From contig CAJTFW010000001.1 in NCBI GenBank assembly GCA_910575445.1, positions 806,001 through 870,000 of the forward strand: a DNA stretch of 64,000 bases, written 5' to 3'. Below, piece by piece: positions 60,270-64,000 of this stretch. Within the stretch, counting starts at the first letter, position 1, and every line of letters begins with the position of its first letter. Both the position numbers and the translations under genes were made by a program. Below the pieces are notes generated by a model, which saw only the letters and a program-made list of their open reading frames with translations, was not told the DNA's origin and did no database searches. This stretch comes from Lachnospiraceae bacterium (lineage in GTDB: Bacteria > Bacillota > Clostridia > Lachnospirales > Lachnospiraceae).

Positions 60270-62708
60270 ATGGCTAAGACAAGAAGAAAAAAAAGTCCTT
60301 CTTCTAAAAAGGCAACCGCAGTATCTTATCATAAGAACAGTATCTGGGCTGAAGTGCGTTTAGTCGTGCTTCTTGTAGCCTCTCTTTTTTTATTTATCAG
60401 TAATTTTGGTGCCGGGGGATGGATGGGAAATATGTGCAGCTTTGTCTTATTTGGCTGTCTGGGAATCTTTGCTTATCTGTTTCCTCTTTTTGTGCTTTTT
60501 TTGGTTCTATTTTCACTGGCAAATAAAGAGAATCTGTTTGCAACAGTAAAGATGATTGCAGCCGTTGTAGGATGTGTGGTGGTCAGTGCACTTTTACATA
60601 TTCTGATGGTATCGCGGGAAGTGGATACCTGGCTGTCTATCTATCTGCACTGTGCCAGAGAGAAGACCGGGGGCGGCCTTCTAGGAGGGATGCTTGCAAA
60701 GCTTCTTCTGGATGCATTTGGCTCGATTGGAGCCTATCTGGTGTTAGTTGGAGGCTTGATTATCTGTCTGGTAATTGTGACTGAGCGTTCTTTTGTGCGG
60801 GGAATGTCAAAAGGAAGCAAAAGAGTGTATGAAAGTGCCAGACAGGATGTAGAACGGATTCGAGAACAAGTAGAGGTAAGAAGGGTAGAACGAAAAGACC
60901 CAAAAGACCAAAAAGAGCTTAGAAAGGATAAAAAGGTCAGCGGTGTGACCTTTAACCTTAAAATTCCAAGAGAAGAAGACCCTGTAGAGATGGAGGAAGA
61001 GATAGAGGAGGAGATAGAAGAAGTAAAGCCAGAAAATGCAAAGGTGCCGTCTTTTCAGGAAATTGGAACTTTGCATCACACAGAGGAAGAAGAGATTTCC
61101 TTTAGTGAGGAGGACCTTCTAAGGAATGCACTAGGCCGCCGGGAGCTAGAGAAGGAGCGGGCAAGTGAGAAAAAGGTGGTCCCTATAGAAGAACAAAACC
61201 AGACATCAGAGACAGAGATAAAGGAGTATCAGTATCCTCCTGTGACCCTTTTAAAGGCGCCCCAAAGAGGCAGAAAGAAAAAGGATGCAGCGGCGCATCT
61301 GCAGGAGACTGCACAGCATCTGCAACAGATTATGGAGGATTTTGGAGTTCATGCTTTTGTGACGGATGCAAGTCAGGGACCATCTGTTACACGCTTTGAG
61401 GTGCAGCCGGCCCAGGGGGTTAAGGTCAGTAAGATTGTAGCGTTAGCAGATGATATTAAGCTTAATCTGGCTGTACCAGATGTTCGTATCGAGGCACCCA
61501 TACCAGGAAAGGCTGCGGTGGGGATTGAAGTGCCCAATAAGGAGAATTCTGTCGTTGCCTTTCGGGAGCTTTTAGAGTCGGAAGAATTTAAAAAACATCC
61601 ATCCACGATTGCATTTGGTGTGGGAAAAGATATTGGCGGACAGTGTATGGTTACAGATATTGCCAAGATGCCACATCTGTTGATTGCCGGTGCAACAGGT
61701 TCTGGTAAGTCTGTTTGTATTAATACATTGATTATGAGTATTCTCTATAAAGCCAGACCAGAAGAAGTCAAATTGATTATGATTGACCCAAAGGTTGTGG
61801 AGTTAAGCGTCTACAACGGAATTCCACATCTGCTGATTCCAGTGGTCACAGACCCTAAAAAGGCAGCAGGAGCTCTTAACTGGGCAGTAACCGAGATGAT
61901 GGGCCGATACAATAAATTTGCCGAGATGAATGTCAGAAATATCGAGGGCTACAATGAGAAAATAGATGCACTAGATGAGATTGCAGATGAAAATAAGCCA
62001 GAGAAGATGCCTAAGATAGTAATTATTGTCGATGAGCTTGCAGACCTTATGATGGTTGCTGCCGGAGAGGTCGAGGACGCTATCTGTCGGTTGGCACAGC
62101 TTGCCAGGGCAGCGGGAATTCATCTGGTTATTGCAACACAGAGACCCTCTGTCAACGTTATCACAGGACTTATCAAGGCCAATATGCCTTCTAGAATTGC
62201 CTTTGCGGTCTCGTCAAGTGTGGATTCCCGGACGATTTTAGATATGGGCGGTGCTGAGAAGCTCTTAGGGAAAGGAGATATGCTGATTGCGCCTTATGGG
62301 GCACCAAAGCCTCTGCGCGTGCAGGGAGCATTTGTTTCTGACTCTGAAGTTGGGGCAGTAGTTGAGTTTTTAAGCAAGCAGAAATGTCAGGCTGTTGTAT
62401 CAGAAGAAAAGCAGGCAGAAAAGACCCGCCAGATTGAAGCTGCTGTAGAGAGTGCTTCGCTTTTGGGTGATGGAGGCGCAAGTGACAGGGATGTACTGTT
62501 TGCAGAAGCAGGAAAGTTTATTATTGAGAAAGACAAAGCATCTATCGGTATGCTTCAGAGATGGTTTAAAGTGGGATTTAACCGCGCTGCACGGATTATG
62601 GACCAGTTAGCAGAGGCTGGAGTCGTCGGAGAAGAAGAAGGAACCAAGCCACGCAAAGTACTGATGTCTATGGAAGAATTTGAGCAGTATCTATCAGAGT
62701 ATGTGTAA
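60270..62708 (+). CDS. ftsK: DNA translocase FtsK/SpoIIIE
   Basis: 812 residues. Four N-terminal membrane helices (about 25-175), a charged linker (about 190-330), then the motor: GATGSGKSVCINTLI (Walker A), IIVDELADLMM (Walker B), IATQRPSVNVITG, RIAFAVSSSVDSRTILD. The C-terminal winged-helix gamma domain (about 750-805; ASIGMLQRWFKVGFNRAARIMD) reads orienting DNA motifs. Pumps chromosomal DNA through the septum in division or sporulation. Confidence 0.96.
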   Translation: MAKTRRKKSPSSKKATAVSYHKNSIWAEVRLVVLLVASLFLFISNFGAGGWMGNMCSFVLFGCLGIFAYLFPLFVLFLVLFSLANKENLFATVKMIAAVVGCVVVSALLHILMVSREVDTWLSIYLHCAREKTGGGLLGGMLAKLLLDAFGSIGAYLVLVGGLIICLVIVTERSFVRGMSKGSKRVYESARQDVERIREQVEVRRVERKDPKDQKELRKDKKVSGVTFNLKIPREEDPVEMEEEIEEEIEEVKPENAKVPSFQEIGTLHHTEEEEISFSEEDLLRNALGRRELEKERASEKKVVPIEEQNQTSETEIKEYQYPPVTLLKAPQRGRKKKDAAAHLQETAQHLQQIMEDFGVHAFVTDASQGPSVTRFEVQPAQGVKVSKIVALADDIKLNLAVPDVRIEAPIPGKAAVGIEVPNKENSVVAFRELLESEEFKKHPSTIAFGVGKDIGGQCMVTDIAKMPHLLIAGATGSGKSVCINTLIMSILYKARPEEVKLIMIDPKVVELSVYNGIPHLLIPVVTDPKKAAGALNWAVTEMMGRYNKFAEMNVRNIEGYNEKIDALDEIADENKPEKMPKIVIIVDELADLMMVAAGEVEDAICRLAQLARAAGIHLVIATQRPSVNVITGLIKANMPSRIAFAVSSSVDSRTILDMGGAEKLLGKGDMLIAPYGAPKPLRVQGAFVSDSEVGAVVEFLSKQKCQAVVSEEKQAEKTRQIEAAVESASLLGDGGASDRDVLFAEAGKFIIEKDKASIGMLQRWFKVGFNRAARIMDQLAEAGVVGEEEGTKPRKVLMSMEEFEQYLSEYV

Positions 62709-62733
62709 AGATTAGAAAGGAAACGACGCCTAT

Positions 62734-63570
62734 ATGAAATGTCAAAATTGTGGAGTCGATGTTCCAGAGGATAAGATTTACTGTGAAAGATGTGGGACAG
62801 CCATTCAGATGGTTCCAGATTACAATCCAGAAGAAGATATCTCTATTGGAAAAGAAGAACAGAAGAAAACACAGACTACAGAGGAGACAGAAGATAATAC
62901 AAAACGTTCCAAATGGTGTTATGCAATTGCCGGATTTTGTGTGTTATTGCTTGGTGGATTTATCATACAAGGAGTCTATCGAAGCCTTCACACACAAGAG
63001 ACCATAACAGAGCCCATAGAGCCAGTGTTACTTGCAAAGCCGCAGTTTAGTATAGAACCAGGAGAATATGATTATTCTCCGATGCTTTCTATCTCTCACC
63101 CGGAACAAAGTCAGGGAACCATCTACTATACCACAGATGGCACGACACCAAATGAAAACAGCTATATGTTTCATTCCCCGATTGAGATTCGGGAAGGAAG
63201 AACCATTCTTCGGGCGATTTTCGTTCGTTTTGATGGAATCCAAAGCGAAGAAGCAGATGGAACTTATGATGTGATTTTTGACTATCCAGAAGAACCAGAG
63301 TTTGATATACCAGGCGGCAATTATTCCAAAGGACTGTATGTGACAATTACCGCAGAAGAAGACTGTAAAATCTATTATACTACTAATGGAGAAGAACCAG
63401 ATTATCAATCTCATCTCTATCGGGGACGAATTTACATCCCTGTGGGCCTTACCGTCTTGCAGGCTGTGGCTATTGACGAGGAAGGAGGGGTAAGCGCAAT
63501 TACCGAAGCAATCTACAATGTGTCGGAAAATTTTACCATAGATAATGAGTCTATGGAACATGTTGAATAA
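62734..63570 (+). CDS. Zinc-ribbon membrane protein with two CHB_HEX_C repeats
   Basis: 278 residues. An N-terminal double-CxxC zinc ribbon (CQNCG...YCERCG, 3-22) is followed by an acidic linker, one membrane helix (about 70-90) and two chitobiase/hexosaminidase C-terminal-type beta repeats (about 108-185 and 190-268). Each has a YYTT-[DN]-G motif (IYYTTDGTTP, IYYTTNGEEP). Zinc ribbon inside, repeats outside. No catalytic domain. Function unknown; possibly a cell-surface binding or sensing protein. Confidence 0.82.
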   Translation: MKCQNCGVDVPEDKIYCERCGTAIQMVPDYNPEEDISIGKEEQKKTQTTEETEDNTKRSKWCYAIAGFCVLLLGGFIIQGVYRSLHTQETITEPIEPVLLAKPQFSIEPGEYDYSPMLSISHPEQSQGTIYYTTDGTTPNENSYMFHSPIEIREGRTILRAIFVRFDGIQSEEADGTYDVIFDYPEEPEFDIPGGNYSKGLYVTITAEEDCKIYYTTNGEEPDYQSHLYRGRIYIPVGLTVLQAVAIDEEGGVSAITEAIYNVSENFTIDNESMEHVE

Positions 63571-63647
63571 AATATGGTGCAACATCCAGAAATATTTGTT
63601 GAAAAATACATGATTTTAGATTATGATAGAAAATATGAAGTACATGG

Positions 63648-63653
63648 TATAAT
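63648..63653 (+). promoter_or_regulatory. Extended -10 promoter before the flavoprotein gene
   Basis: TGGTATAAT gives an extended -10 (TATAAT at 63648-63653), 25 bp before the ATG. No good -35 is seen. Confidence 0.45.
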
Positions 63654-63678
63654 GCTACAAAATATAGGAGGAATCTAT

Positions 63679-64000
63679 ATGTTTAAGATTTTAGAGGCAG
63701 AGCAGCTATCTGCAAGTGTCTACAAACAGGTCATCCATGCTCCAAGAGTGGCAAAGTCCTGTGAACCGGGACAGTTTATTATTGTAAGGGTGGATGAGAC
63801 CGCAGAGCGGATTCCATTAACCATCTGTGACTATGACAGAGAGGCAGGAACCGTTACATTGGCGTTTCAGCCAATTGGTGTATCCACACATAAGCTCTTA
63901 GCATTAAAAGCAGGAGATGAGATTGCAGATTTTGTTGGGCCGCTTGGACGTCCGTCAGAGCTTGTAACCGATGATTTTGAGGAAGTAAAGAAGAAAAAGG
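63679..64000 (+). CDS. Partial FAD/NAD-binding electron-transfer subunit (NfnA/PyrK/SudB-like)
   Basis: The first 107 residues are visible; the gene runs off the window. ATG 63679 follows GGAGG. The segment is the ferredoxin-reductase-type FAD-binding barrel: PGQFIIVRVDETAERIPLTI contains the flavin-binding Arg-x-x-Leu/Thr region, and GPLGRPSE begins the nucleotide half. Best matches by pattern are the small subunit of NADH-dependent ferredoxin:NADP oxidoreductase or glutamate synthase-like pairs. The usual large partner (NfnB/GltD-like) would be expected next. Confidence 0.82.
   Translation, partial: MFKILEAEQLSASVYKQVIHAPRVAKSCEPGQFIIVRVDETAERIPLTICDYDREAGTVTLAFQPIGVSTHKLLALKAGDEIADFVGPLGRPSELVTDDFEEVKKKK

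Noticed and set aside
63028-63585. 185-residue minus-strand ORF opposite the zinc-ribbon protein
   Set aside because: The plus-strand gene has a ribosome site, zinc ribbon and repeats; the antisense frame has none.

Overview
The window is a stretch of chromosome from a low-to-mid-GC Firmicute, most likely a rod-shaped gut-type Lachnospiraceae (Clostridia). The basis is the gene families and their order (mreBCD-pbp2-minCDE-rodA-mgsA, sepF next to yggS and a HlyD-like protein, mutS-mutL-miaA), strong AGGAGG ribosome sites, TTG and GTG starts, and sigma-A promoters with 17-bp spacers. Genus cannot be fixed from sequence alone. I saw no rRNA, tRNA, CRISPR array, transposase or phage gene.

Regions 1-12.2 kb: a partial unknown gene, an OmpR-type regulator without a kinase, an sdpR-sdpI-like pair, a vitamin-type ECF S component behind a structured leader next to a P1-family peptidase, an SBP-less nitrate/sulfonate-type ABC pair, ybaK, an exporter ABC, ogt, and a molybdate locus. 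That locus is a degenerate MocA/MobA-like domain fused to a ModE-type DNA-binding domain, followed by modABC behind a near-consensus promoter and a ModE-like palindrome.

12.2-24 kb is carbohydrate uptake. A YesN/YesM two-component system is divergent from an RbsABC-type sugar ABC transporter with an SDR dehydrogenase. A PTS EIICBA follows, preceded by a LicT/GlcT-type RAT-terminator leader and followed by its own PRD antiterminator and an extra free EIIA. 23,998-24,432 is a 435-bp non-coding element built of two palindromic modules in inverted orientation. A 15-bp copy of its left end lies at 9,440.

24.5-41.3 kb: pyrimidine nucleoside salvage (udp-cdd-deoB) with a YczE-like membrane protein, an AAA ATPase with a wrecked TOPRIM-like partner (a probable dead defence pair), then mutS-mutL-miaA, a methionine gamma-lyase-like enzyme, a MATE exporter, two FAD oxidoreductases and a NADAR protein.

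41.3-64 kb is a cell-shape, division and envelope region: radC, mreBCD, an unusually long PBP2, minCDE, rodA, mgsA, a D,D-carboxypeptidase, a HlyD-like protein, yggS, sepF, aroB, lspA, rluD, cstA, an HPr paralogue lacking Ser46, FtsK/SpoIIIE, a zinc-ribbon membrane protein and the start of an NfnA/PyrK-like flavoprotein. Most genes are co-directional, and intrinsic terminators separate the transcription units.
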